NCBI GenBank assembly: GCA_016794625.1
Contig: JAEUGY010000046.1
Span: 62,001-126,000 of the forward strand
Reading direction: 5' to 3'
Length of the DNA: 64,000 nt
DNA from: Opitutaceae bacterium
Lineage (GTDB): Bacteria > Verrucomicrobiota > Verrucomicrobiia > Opitutales > Opitutaceae
This document shows, in pieces, positions 26,153 through 34,447 of this stretch (position 1 is its first letter; the number at the start of each line of letters is the position of its first letter). Under the pieces are notes generated by a model. That model searched no databases. It was not told where the DNA came from and was given only the letters and a program-made list of their open reading frames with translations. A program made the translations under genes and the position numbers.

Positions 26153-27802
26153 TCACCGGTGCTCCCCCGAGTCCAAGGCGTAGCCGTAGAGGAATGCGCG
26201 CTGGAGGATGAACCGGACCTTCGCCGCAGCGGCAGGCGCGACCATGCCACCCTGCCATGCCACGGCCGTCCGGCGGTGGTCGCCCGTGACGGGCGTGCAG
26301 TCATTCGCACTGAAGCCAGGTACGGGCCGGTCCTCGCGATCCAGAAGCTCTGCCCGCAAGACGCCACCGGGCTTAACCCGCACGTTGAGCGCCAGGACCT
26401 TGCCCGCCAGGGCGAGCGGTCGCGTGACTGCCGACCCACGCGTCGCTCCGCCCGCTGAAGCGGCCAGCGCCCAGAGCCGGTCGAAATCCCACGTGGCCCG
26501 ACAGAGCGCCGTGTTGAAGGGGAGCGTCGGCTTCTGGACGCTGCCGACCTTCTCGCCGCCGACCACAATTTGCGGCCGGAGCCTGGAGTCGAGGACTTCG
26601 CCGTGAATACCCTCGGAGCCAGCGTAGTAGACGTGCATCGCCCCTCCTTCGACGACGGGGTGGTGCATCTGCCAGATCATGCCGCCGCCATAGTCGCCGA
26701 GCGGGGCGTTGGGCAACGCCGGCCGCCGATCAGGGCGCCACCAGTGCACGCCGTCCCTGGATGCAGCGAGCTGCAGGCACATCGTCTGGATGACGGCATC
26801 GTACGCATTGACCAGCGCCACGTATCCGCCCTCAACCCGCACAGGACAGACTTCCAGAAACTGGGCATAGTCCGGATCGCGCCAGTCTCGCGCGAGCACG
26901 ATCTGCTCGCCGCTCCAGACGCTCCCGTCGGGACTCGTCCGGCGTGCGACACTGCGGAGTCCGCCCCGGGGATTGTTATCATAGGGAATCAGCCGGTCTC
27001 CTGCGCGCAACCCCGGGTAGGTCTTGAAGTAGGAATAGTACCCTCCCGCGTCGTCCCGATACACGTAGGAAACGTCCGCGCCACCGCCGACCGAGGCGTG
27101 GATCGGCCCCTCTACCAATTGCCACGCCTTGCCATCCCGGGCGCGGTAGCGGTAGGTGGCTAGTCGCTCGGTCGGGCCCGGGAGATGTCCGACCTTGTTT
27201 TCCTTCTGCCCGCCGTAGAGCGGTCCGCGCATCACGAACATTTCGTAGGGCCACTCACGGTTGGCGGGATCGACGAGAACGGACGCATAGACGGAGGTAC
27301 CGCCCGAATCGAGGTCGAGCAGGATGTTCGTGGACTCATGTCCCGGCCACCGGACAAACGGCAAGGCGGGGCGATACCAGGTCACTCCGTCGCGGCTTTC
27401 CAGATAGGTGAGCCGGCGCTGGTGCTCGTGTTGCGGGGTGAGGCCCTCGAACGTTTCCTCGGCCGGCGTCGAGACCTGCCACGCCTTCCAGACTCCATCG
27501 ATTGGATCGCGCAGCACCGTGCCATGTGCCATGATTCCACCGGCGTCCCACGGCATCGCCGGCTCGAGGAGGGGGTTGCGGGGATCGGGCACCCCCGGTT
27601 CGACCCGCCAACTCACGAGCTGAAACGAGTCGAAGTCGTCCGGCATGAGCAGCGGCATTCGTTCCGCCGCCGCGCCGGTGCTCGCCGTCGCAAGCACGGT
27701 GAGGAGGAGCGCCGCTCCTCCGATGGACCGCCAGCGCCCCTGCATGGAAAAACGCCGGGACTTGGGAGCGCGCGCGCGTCCGATGTGGGAACGGAGCTTC
27801 AT
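26153..27802 (-). CDS. Secreted five-bladed propeller protein, glycoside hydrolase-like (GH32/GH43 clan type)
   Basis: The 549-residue product has a signal peptide preceded by a short basic stretch (a second start at 27745 would remove it). Repeated blades carry Trp/Asp motifs such as VWKAWQVST, LTYLESRDGVTW, DGSVWSGEQIVLARDWRDPDYAQFLEVCPV and AASRDGVHWWRPDRRPALPNAPLGDYGGGMIWQMH, typical of predicted glycosidases of the GH32/43 clan fold. The catalytic acids cannot be assigned with certainty. It is the second gene of the LacI-controlled operon, only nine bases after the TonB receptor, so it probably frees or trims the ligand in the periplasm or outside the cell. Confidence 0.65.
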   Translation of the reverse strand: MKLRSHIGRARAPKSRRFSMQGRWRSIGGAALLLTVLATASTGAAAERMPLLMPDDFDSFQLVSWRVEPGVPDPRNPLLEPAMPWDAGGIMAHGTVLRDPIDGVWKAWQVSTPAEETFEGLTPQHEHQRRLTYLESRDGVTWYRPALPFVRWPGHESTNILLDLDSGGTSVYASVLVDPANREWPYEMFVMRGPLYGGQKENKVGHLPGPTERLATYRYRARDGKAWQLVEGPIHASVGGGADVSYVYRDDAGGYYSYFKTYPGLRAGDRLIPYDNNPRGGLRSVARRTSPDGSVWSGEQIVLARDWRDPDYAQFLEVCPVRVEGGYVALVNAYDAVIQTMCLQLAASRDGVHWWRPDRRPALPNAPLGDYGGGMIWQMHHPVVEGGAMHVYYAGSEGIHGEVLDSRLRPQIVVGGEKVGSVQKPTLPFNTALCRATWDFDRLWALAASAGGATRGSAVTRPLALAGKVLALNVRVKPGGVLRAELLDREDRPVPGFSANDCTPVTGDHRRTAVAWQGGMVAPAAAAKVRFILQRAFLYGYALDSGEHR

Positions 27803-27811
27803 GGTTCCCGC

Positions 27812-30124
27812 CTAGAAGCGTCTCTCCAGGGAAAGGGAGAAGCGGCGCGGCATCGTGCCGCTGTTGGCCGTGCCCGTGATCACGCGCTGATCGAGAACGT
27901 TCTGCACTCGCAACTGCGCCTCCCATGCGCCCGAGCCGGTGCGGCGCACCACCCGCGCGCCGACGTCCCAACGGAGGCTCGAGCCCTGCAGCACAATGTT
28001 GTCCGGATTGAGCACCACATCGTCGGTGTAGCCGAATGCATTCTGAGCGTAGAACGCCCAGGTACCATCCCGATGAACCAGATAGTTGCCGACGAAATTC
28101 AGCCGCACCGGTGTGTCGCCGCGCTGCCGGCGCTTCACGATGGACTGGTCCGACTGCACCGCATAAATCGCGGTGTGCGCAAAGGCCCCGGAAGCATAGA
28201 AGGAGAATCGGTCGGTGGGAGCACCTGAAACCTCCACCTCCACTCCCTCGGCGTTCGCACTCGGGTCCACGACGTTCTCCCGCCAGTTGAATTGCGGGCT
28301 CAACTCGTCGTTGCGGTTCGTGCGGAAATTCACAGACCGGATGTCGCTCCCTTCAAGTATCTTGTAGTACGACACATTCAGGGTGAGCCGTCCTCCGAGC
28401 AGTTCGGATTTGAGACCGATTTCGTTGAGCTCAACCGTGCGCGCCGCTGAGATCCGCTGCGCCGGATCGCGGCCTGACACTCCAAAGGTACCCTCCGGAT
28501 AGCGGAGCACGTTGCGCGTAGGATCCTGCTGTTCGGCGTGGACCGCAAAGGCGGTCAGCCACGGCCACGCGCGGAACGAAGCCCCGGTCCGCCAGGTCTT
28601 GTCGGTCGGTTCCGGTCGCGACGCGGTAAACGTATTCGTTCGGCGGTCTCGGATGTCCTCCTCAATCTTGTCGTAGCGCCAGCCGCCGGTGATCTGAAGC
28701 CGGTCCTTCCAGGCTTTGGCCGTGTGTTGGAGGTAGTAGGAGGTCTCCTCCGTGTCGCGTGTCTCAAATGTCGTAACCGCCTGCGCCGGAAGGTCGCTGC
28801 GCTTCAGATTGAGAAACGCCGAATTGTCGAGAATGCGGAAGATGCCGCCGGTATTGGCTCTCTTGAACCGGTCGAAGATGTCGCGCCAGGTGAATTCATA
28901 GCCGAGCAGGGTCTGGTGCGTGGTAGCGCCAAGCGCGTAGTCGAGCAGGAAATCCCCCTGATAGGAGACGAATTCGATGTCCCGTTCGGTCGTGTCATGG
29001 CGCAGCGCCATGGTCCAGTCGATGGGCGGACCGAGCGGATCGTTGGGTGCGAAGACGTAGCTGCCAAAGCCGCGCAGACGGGTGAGCTCACGGTCGACCT
29101 CGGTTTTCACCCAAAGCAAACCCTGCCGGGTCGAGAACCAGTTCGAGAATTTGTGGTTCAGCTGGTTCAAGACTTCATAGGCTTGGGCGTCCGGCTTCAC
29201 AAACGATGCGGTCTGGGGGGTGTCGAGAGGCAGCATGCGGGTCTTGTGCAGGGCTCCGTCCTGGGGAAAGGTGCGCAGGACGGTTCCGTTGGGTCCGCGG
29301 AAGAAGAACTGGAGTTCGTCCTGAATCTCGAAGAACTCCGCCGAGGGCGTCCGCCCGGACTGCAGGCTGGCTTCGACCAGCAGGTTGGTGCGATCGTTGA
29401 AACGGAACTCCACCGAGGGAAAGAACGCGATCGTGTCGTACTTCTCGTTCGGCAGATAGATCTCCCCGCCCGTGTAGCTGGCGATCGCGCGGTAGAGCAC
29501 CGCGCCGTCGCGACTGAGCGGCCCCGTCTGATCGACCTCCGCCTTGTAGTAGCCGAAGTCGTCCGCGGTGAATCGCAGCACGGTCGCCGCTCGCGCCTGC
29601 GGCTTCTTGGTGATGAGATTGACCACGCCGCCCGCTTCGCCCCGGCCAGTGGTCGCGGAACCGAGTCCCTTGATGACTTCAACACGGGCGATGTTCGAGA
29701 TGTCCTTCCGGAAGTGCAGCGAGGACCCTGTGGTATAGCGAAAGCTGTTGCGAAACTGGCTGAACACGTCGATCGAGCGAACCTGAAACTGGTCCTGCCC
29801 GCCGTTCCGCGCCGTCACTCCCGGCAAGAAAGCCACCGCTTCGCCCAAGGTGGGCGCCGCCAATTCCTTGATCATTCGTTCCGAGGCGATGTTCACTGTC
29901 TGGGGAACGTCGCGCAGCGGCGTGTTCAATCGAGTCAGCGAGGTGGACGACGTGACTCCGTAGCCGCTGGCGTCCTCCTTCGCCTCCACTGAAAACGGTG
30001 CCAGGACCAGAATGTCTTTTTCGGCTGGATTCGGCGCGGGGGCAGATTGCGCCCGTCCATGAGCGGCCGCGGCGAGCGCTGCGGCTACGGCAACAATACA
30101 GGAACTACGTCTGACGATGGACAT
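27812..30124 (-). CDS. TonB-dependent receptor, siderophore-receptor-like
   Basis: The 770-residue outer-membrane protein has a signal peptide (about residues 1-26), a box DILVLAPFSVEA before the plug, and a plug domain with LRDVPQTVNIASERMI, LPGVTARNGGQDQFQVRSID and GRGEAGGVVNLITKKP (~residues 70-190), the pattern of FhuA/FepA-type receptors. The barrel ends in a terminal Phe. It is the first gene of the minus-strand operon and is divergent from the LacI regulator, with the TGTTATTGTAACA palindrome in the shared promoter region. In this setting uptake of an acidic saccharide is more likely than of iron. ATG at 30124 is chosen for the signal peptide. Confidence 0.92.
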   Translation of the reverse strand: MSIVRRSSCIVAVAAALAAAAHGRAQSAPAPNPAEKDILVLAPFSVEAKEDASGYGVTSSTSLTRLNTPLRDVPQTVNIASERMIKELAAPTLGEAVAFLPGVTARNGGQDQFQVRSIDVFSQFRNSFRYTTGSSLHFRKDISNIARVEVIKGLGSATTGRGEAGGVVNLITKKPQARAATVLRFTADDFGYYKAEVDQTGPLSRDGAVLYRAIASYTGGEIYLPNEKYDTIAFFPSVEFRFNDRTNLLVEASLQSGRTPSAEFFEIQDELQFFFRGPNGTVLRTFPQDGALHKTRMLPLDTPQTASFVKPDAQAYEVLNQLNHKFSNWFSTRQGLLWVKTEVDRELTRLRGFGSYVFAPNDPLGPPIDWTMALRHDTTERDIEFVSYQGDFLLDYALGATTHQTLLGYEFTWRDIFDRFKRANTGGIFRILDNSAFLNLKRSDLPAQAVTTFETRDTEETSYYLQHTAKAWKDRLQITGGWRYDKIEEDIRDRRTNTFTASRPEPTDKTWRTGASFRAWPWLTAFAVHAEQQDPTRNVLRYPEGTFGVSGRDPAQRISAARTVELNEIGLKSELLGGRLTLNVSYYKILEGSDIRSVNFRTNRNDELSPQFNWRENVVDPSANAEGVEVEVSGAPTDRFSFYASGAFAHTAIYAVQSDQSIVKRRQRGDTPVRLNFVGNYLVHRDGTWAFYAQNAFGYTDDVVLNPDNIVLQGSSLRWDVGARVVRRTGSGAWEAQLRVQNVLDQRVITGTANSGTMPRRFSLSLERRF

Positions 30125-30239
30125 GCGGATTGAGGGGTAAGGAGTCACGACTTCCGGGCGAAAGCGGGGTTGCATCGCCTCAAACAATCTCGGGCCGAAA
30201 CGTCAGTGCGTCTCGCGTTGACAGGCAACCGGCACGCAA

Positions 30240-30252
30240 TGTTATTGTAACA
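30240..30252. promoter_or_regulatory. Predicted LacI operator (site 1) in the divergent promoter region
   Basis: The 13-base palindrome has arms TGTTA and TAACA around TTG. It lies 5 bases before the regulator ATG and 116 bases before the TonB receptor start. A TTGACA hexamer at 30218-30223 could serve as -35 for the regulator, so the palindrome would overlap its -10 and start region. On the minus strand the same site contains TACAAT, a good -10 hexamer for the receptor operon. An identical 13-mer, reversed, lies before the dgo operon. Confidence 0.6.
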
Positions 30253-30257
30253 TCCAT

Positions 30258-31301
30258 ATGAGCTCCCCCAGCTCCAAAAACCTCCGCGCCATCGCGCAGG
30301 CGGCGGGTGTATCCGCGATGACGGTTTCGCGCGTGCTCCGGGGGTTTCCCAATGTCTCGCCGGCAACGCGCCGCCGGGTGCAGGACGCGGCGGAGCGGGT
30401 CGACTATGCTCCCGATCCCCATCTCGCCCGGCTCATGTCAAGGATTCGGAGTTATCGCGGCCGCCGCGCGGCCGCCGTCATCGCGCTGGTCCGGGACGAC
30501 ATCCCGGGCGACGAGTTGCTCGATCACGCCTACCAATATGTCGCGCTGGACGATCTTCGCACGCGCGCGGCCCGGCACGGCTACCAGGTGGAAGAGTTCA
30601 AACTTGATCGCACCCGCATGTCCGCGGCGCGACTCGCCCAGATCCTTGAGACACGAGGGATCGAAGGGCTCATCGTCTCGCCGCAGTCGTCCCATAGCAT
30701 CGGCTCCGAGATCGACTACTCGCGATTCGCCGCCGTGACGCTCGGCTACGGGCTGACCCATCCGATGCTTCATCGGGCGAGCACCCACATGAATCGGGGC
30801 ATCCAGCAGGCGACGGCCGAATTGTCGGCCCGCGGCTACAACCGCATCGGCCTGGCCATCACCCAGTGGGTGGATACCCGCTCGGACCACGCCTATCAGG
30901 GCGCGATGCTGACCTACCAGCGGCAGATCCCCCCCCGCCACCGCGTCCCCCTCCTGCTCTTCCCGGAGAACGATCTTGTAAACGAATACGAGGTTTTCCG
31001 ACGGTGGTTTCTCCGCCATCGCCCGGACGTCGTCATCAGCTTTGACTCCTATGTTCCTGAGTGGCTGACCAAGCGGATGGGCCGGCGCATACCCGAGGAT
31101 GTGGGACTGGTGGTGCATGACTGGGCGGAGCGACACCGGAACTACGCCGGCATCCACCACCGAAGGGCGGACGTCGCCGCGGCCGCGGTGGACATGCTTG
31201 CGACCCTTCTGATGCACAATGAACGCGGCGTGCCCGATCTGCCGCGTCAGACGCTCACCCCGCCAGCCTGGATCGACGGGCCCAGCATCGGTCCCCGCTG
31301 A
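30258..31301 (+). CDS. LacI-family transcriptional regulator of the sugar-acid locus
   Basis: The 347-residue product has an N-terminal LacI HTH (residues ~8-33: NLRAIAQAAGVSAMTVSRVLRGF) and hinge, then a periplasmic-binding-protein-like sensor domain. It is expected to bind DNA as a dimer and release it or bind it on contact with a sugar acid. It is transcribed away from the TonB receptor operon and toward the dgo operon, which starts 95 bases after its stop. Identical palindromes flank it on both sides (30240 and 31320), which argues that it controls both operons and itself. Confidence 0.92.
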   Translation: MSSPSSKNLRAIAQAAGVSAMTVSRVLRGFPNVSPATRRRVQDAAERVDYAPDPHLARLMSRIRSYRGRRAAAVIALVRDDIPGDELLDHAYQYVALDDLRTRAARHGYQVEEFKLDRTRMSAARLAQILETRGIEGLIVSPQSSHSIGSEIDYSRFAAVTLGYGLTHPMLHRASTHMNRGIQQATAELSARGYNRIGLAITQWVDTRSDHAYQGAMLTYQRQIPPRHRVPLLLFPENDLVNEYEVFRRWFLRHRPDVVISFDSYVPEWLTKRMGRRIPEDVGLVVHDWAERHRNYAGIHHRRADVAAAAVDMLATLLMHNERGVPDLPRQTLTPPAWIDGPSIGPR

Positions 31302-31319
31302 GTTGTCGGGCGAATCTCG

Positions 31320-31332
31320 TGTTACAATAACA
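31320..31332. promoter_or_regulatory. Predicted LacI operator (site 2) before the dgo operon
   Basis: The sequence TGTTACAATAACA is the exact reverse complement of site 1 at 30240-30252. It starts 18 bases after the regulator stop codon and 65 bases before the first dgo-operon gene. It contains the hexamer TACAAT, so it may overlap the -10 element of that operon. Confidence 0.6.
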
Positions 31333-31396
31333 GGCCCTGCGCTCTTGCGCGGAGGCGAGGAAAGCCAGCACCTGTCTCCTCGCCATCCCCACCTGA

Positions 31397-32362
31397 ATGC
31401 ACCCGACTTTACCGCTCGTGCTGGTCACGAATTCAGTTCCGGACGACGTGTTAGCGCCGCTCGAAGGCATTGCCCGGGTCGTCATGGGTCCGGCCGACGG
31501 CGAGCTGATGCCGCGGGCCGAAGTTCTCGAAAGGGCTCCCGAGCTGGCGGCCATCGTCAACCAGGCGGAACTGCAGGTCGACTCCGAGCTGCTGGCACGC
31601 GCGAGGAAGCTGCGGATCGTGGCCAATGTGGCGATCGGAGCGAACAACCTGAACCTCGCCCTCATGGAGAACCATGGGGTCTTCGCGACGAACGTACCGC
31701 ATGCGTTCGTGGAATCCACGGCCGATTTCACGCTCGGAATGCTGCTGGCCCTGACGCGTCGCCTGCCGGAAGCCGATGCCCATGTGCGCGCCGGTGCCTG
31801 GCGCAGCTTCCAGCCTGGACGCTGGGACGGCGTCCTTTTGGGCAACAAGATCCTGGGTCTCGTTGGATACGGCTCTATCGGCCAGGCCGTGGCGCGGCGC
31901 GCACGGGGTTTCGGACTGCGCGTTCTCTTTCATCAACGCAGCGTGTCAGCGCACGAGGAGTTCGCTTCCCTCGACCGGCTCCTGTCCGAGTCCGACATCG
32001 TTTCGCTGCATGTTCCGCTGAATCGCGACTCGGAGCGCTTGATCGATGCGTCGCGTCTCGCCCGGATGAAGCAAGGCGCGCTGCTCATCAATGCCTCGCG
32101 CGGACGCGTGGTCGACGAGACTGCGCTCGTGGCGGCGCTCCAGTCGGGTCGGCTCGCCGGCGCGGCCCTCGACGTGTTTGAGAACGAACCGGCGGTGCAT
32201 CCCGCGCTGTTGACCATGCGCAATGTGGTGCTGACGCCTCATATCGGCGGCGGCACCCGCGAGAGTCGTTTCCAGGCGCGCCTGCATTGCATTCAGGATG
32301 TGGCGCGCGTCCTGACCGGAAAACGCCCTGTGAGTGCGCTCAACGCTCCGCGGACAGCCTGA
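31397..32362 (+). CDS. D-isomer-specific 2-hydroxyacid dehydrogenase (2-ketoaldonate/glyoxylate reductase type)
   Basis: The 321-residue cytoplasmic product reduces 2-keto acids with NAD(P)H or does the reverse. The Rossmann motif is GLVGYGSIGQAVARRARGF (~residue 155), and the catalytic residues are in VNVAIGANN-type loop regions, NASRGRVVDE (Arg), FENEP (Glu) and TPHIGGGT (His). GhrB-like relatives reduce 2-ketogluconate and similar 2-ketoaldonates. As first gene of the dgo operon it may convert 2-ketogalactonate to galactonate, or recycle a by-product; this is inference. It lies 24 bases before dgoD. Confidence 0.9.
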   Translation: MHPTLPLVLVTNSVPDDVLAPLEGIARVVMGPADGELMPRAEVLERAPELAAIVNQAELQVDSELLARARKLRIVANVAIGANNLNLALMENHGVFATNVPHAFVESTADFTLGMLLALTRRLPEADAHVRAGAWRSFQPGRWDGVLLGNKILGLVGYGSIGQAVARRARGFGLRVLFHQRSVSAHEEFASLDRLLSESDIVSLHVPLNRDSERLIDASRLARMKQGALLINASRGRVVDETALVAALQSGRLAGAALDVFENEPAVHPALLTMRNVVLTPHIGGGTRESRFQARLHCIQDVARVLTGKRPVSALNAPRTA

Positions 32363-32386
32363 AACTCCGCGCCACGTGCTCCTGCG

Positions 32387-33505
32387 ATGAAGATCGTCCG
32401 ACTCGAAACCCTCCACGTTCGCCCGCGTTGGTTGATCCTGAAGGTGCACACCGACACCGGACTGCACGGCTGGGGCGAGGCGACGCTCGAGGGCGCCTCG
32501 CTCACCGTGGAAACGATGCTGCGCGAAATGGGACGGTGGTTGGTGGGCCAGGATCCGCGCCGGATCGAGCACATCTGGCAGCATCTCTATCGTGGGGGAT
32601 TCTACCGTGGTGGTCCGGTGCACTGTTCCGCCCTTTCAGGCGTCGACATGGCGTTGTGGGATCTTCTGGGAAAGGCGCTCGGGACGCCGATTCACCAATT
32701 GCTCGGCGGACGCGTGCGTGATCGCATTCGGATGTATGCGTGGACCGATGCCGGTACGTCGGACGACTACGTCAACTCGGTGCGCACGGTGTGCGATGCC
32801 CGCGGGCTCACGGCCTTCAAGTACAACGCGACAGGTCGTATGGGTCCGCTTTCAGCGCCCGCGGCGCTCCAGGTGGCCGTGGATCGTCTCGGCGTGCTGA
32901 GGGCCGCCGTGGGACCGGGGGTGGACATCGCCGCCGACTTTCACGGCCGACTGTCGTTCGCCGATGCCAAACGACTTGTGCGGATGCTCGAGCCGCACCA
33001 ACCGATGTTCATCGAGGAGCCCGTTCTGCCTGGTGATGCCGATGCGCTGCGCGAGATTGCCGCCTCGACTGTCATTCCGATCGCCGCGGGCGAACGGCTC
33101 TTCACCCGGTGGCAGTTTCAAGAGATGATCGCCCGGCGCGCCGTGCGCATCGTGCAGCCCGACGTAGCCCATGCGGGCGGAATCTCCGAGGTGCGCCGCA
33201 TCGCGGCCATGGCCGAGTCCGCCGATATCCTTGTGGCGCCGCACTGCCCGCTTGGACCCGTGGCGCTGGCGGCCAGCCTCCAACTCGACGCGGTGTGCCC
33301 CAACTTTGTGATCCAAGAGCACGTGACGCTCGGCGAAACCCTGCTCCAGACTCCGTTCCTGGTCGAAGGCGGCTACATTCGTATCCCAGAAGGGCCGGGA
33401 CTTGGAATCGAGTTGGACGAACACAAGCTTGCGGCCGAGCAGTTCGACGGTGTCTGGGAGACGCCGCGTTTCACCGCGGAAGACGGCGGTTTCGCAGAGT
33501 GGTGA
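32387..33505 (+). CDS. dgoD: D-galactonate dehydratase
   Basis: The 372-residue product is an enolase-superfamily dehydratase converting D-galactonate to 2-keto-3-deoxygalactonate. The whole chain is collinear with E. coli DgoD from memory. The metal ligands are Asp184, Glu210 and Glu236, and the catalytic His residues are His186 in ADFHGR and His286 in APHCPLGP. The IEEPV, GERLF and QPDVAHAGGISE segments are also the DgoD versions. It begins the canonical De Ley-Doudoroff set with dgoK and dgoA directly downstream. Arabinonate or fuconate as substrate is less likely but not excluded. Confidence 0.93.
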   Translation: MKIVRLETLHVRPRWLILKVHTDTGLHGWGEATLEGASLTVETMLREMGRWLVGQDPRRIEHIWQHLYRGGFYRGGPVHCSALSGVDMALWDLLGKALGTPIHQLLGGRVRDRIRMYAWTDAGTSDDYVNSVRTVCDARGLTAFKYNATGRMGPLSAPAALQVAVDRLGVLRAAVGPGVDIAADFHGRLSFADAKRLVRMLEPHQPMFIEEPVLPGDADALREIAASTVIPIAAGERLFTRWQFQEMIARRAVRIVQPDVAHAGGISEVRRIAAMAESADILVAPHCPLGPVALAASLQLDAVCPNFVIQEHVTLGETLLQTPFLVEGGYIRIPEGPGLGIELDEHKLAAEQFDGVWETPRFTAEDGGFAEW

Positions 33506-33517
33506 GGCGCGAAATCG

Positions 33518-34447
33518 ATGGATCGATTCATTTCCTGCGACTGGGGTACATCCCGGCTCCGGCTCCGCCTGGTTGAACGGGCCACCCAGAGGGTGCTCTC
33601 CGAGCATATCTCAAACGACGGAATTCAAACACTGGCCAGCCTCGGTCCGGCCGGCGAGTCGCGGCGCGCACGACTCGGGGCCGCGCTGGAAGGTGGCATC
33701 GCGACGCTGGGAACCGACTGCCTCCCCGGCCTGCCCATCGTCATGTCCGGCATGGCTTCGTCGACGCTGGGGTGGCAGGACCTTCCCTACGCAAGGCTAC
33801 CTGCATCCGTTGACGGCGGCACACTCCATGTGTCGGATTTCATTCACCACGGCCGAAAGGTGAGGCTGGTTTCGGGGCTCCGGGGTGAGCGCGATGTCAT
33901 GCGAGGAGAGGAGACGGAACTGATTGGTCTTTTCTCTGACCCGGTGCGACGGCCGCTGGCCGACGATTGCGTCGCAATCCTGCCCGGCAGTCACTCGAAG
34001 CATGTGCGCATGACGGGCGGCCAGATCGTAGATTTCACCACGTTTCTCACCGGCGAACTTTTTGGCCTCCTGGCGCAGAGCAGCACCTTGGCGGGGCCGG
34101 TGGCGACGGAGTTTGACGACGAGGCGTTTCTCGCCGGTGTGCGTACCTGCCAGTCTCTGGGATTGAGTGCAGCCCTCTTCCAGACTCGTGCGTGTGTCGT
34201 CCTGGGCCGGATCGCGGCGCGGCACAGTCGGACCTTTCTCAGTGGTACGCTCATCGGCGCCGAATTGTCAGCGCTGCAACGCTATCTTGGCGTTCCCCTT
34301 GTCCTCGCCGCCGGCGGAGAGGTGAGCCGGCAATACCTCCTCGCGTTGAAGGAGCTTCTTCCGGCGGCCGGCGTGACGGCCATTCCGCCAGATGAACTGG
34401 CGGCGGCCGTGGTTCGCGGTCACTCGCAGTTGCTCTCCCGTCCATGA
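33518..34447 (+). CDS. dgoK: 2-dehydro-3-deoxygalactonokinase
   Basis: The 309-residue product phosphorylates 2-keto-3-deoxygalactonate at C6 with ATP. It opens with the DgoK phosphate motif ISCDWGTSRLRLRLV, and continues with VMSGMASSTLGW, the loop RGERDVMRGEETELIG and LPGSHSKHVR, all family-typical. It starts 12 bases after dgoD and its stop overlaps the dgoA start by four bases (ATGA), so the two are translationally coupled. Confidence 0.93.
   Translation: MDRFISCDWGTSRLRLRLVERATQRVLSEHISNDGIQTLASLGPAGESRRARLGAALEGGIATLGTDCLPGLPIVMSGMASSTLGWQDLPYARLPASVDGGTLHVSDFIHHGRKVRLVSGLRGERDVMRGEETELIGLFSDPVRRPLADDCVAILPGSHSKHVRMTGGQIVDFTTFLTGELFGLLAQSSTLAGPVATEFDDEAFLAGVRTCQSLGLSAALFQTRACVVLGRIAARHSRTFLSGTLIGAELSALQRYLGVPLVLAAGGEVSRQYLLALKELLPAAGVTAIPPDELAAAVVRGHSQLLSRP

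Noticed and set aside
27812..30124. Siderophore receptor for iron uptake
   Set aside because: The plug resembles FhuA-type receptors, but there is no Fur-like site or iron gene nearby and the operon is full of sugar-acid genes under a LacI operator.
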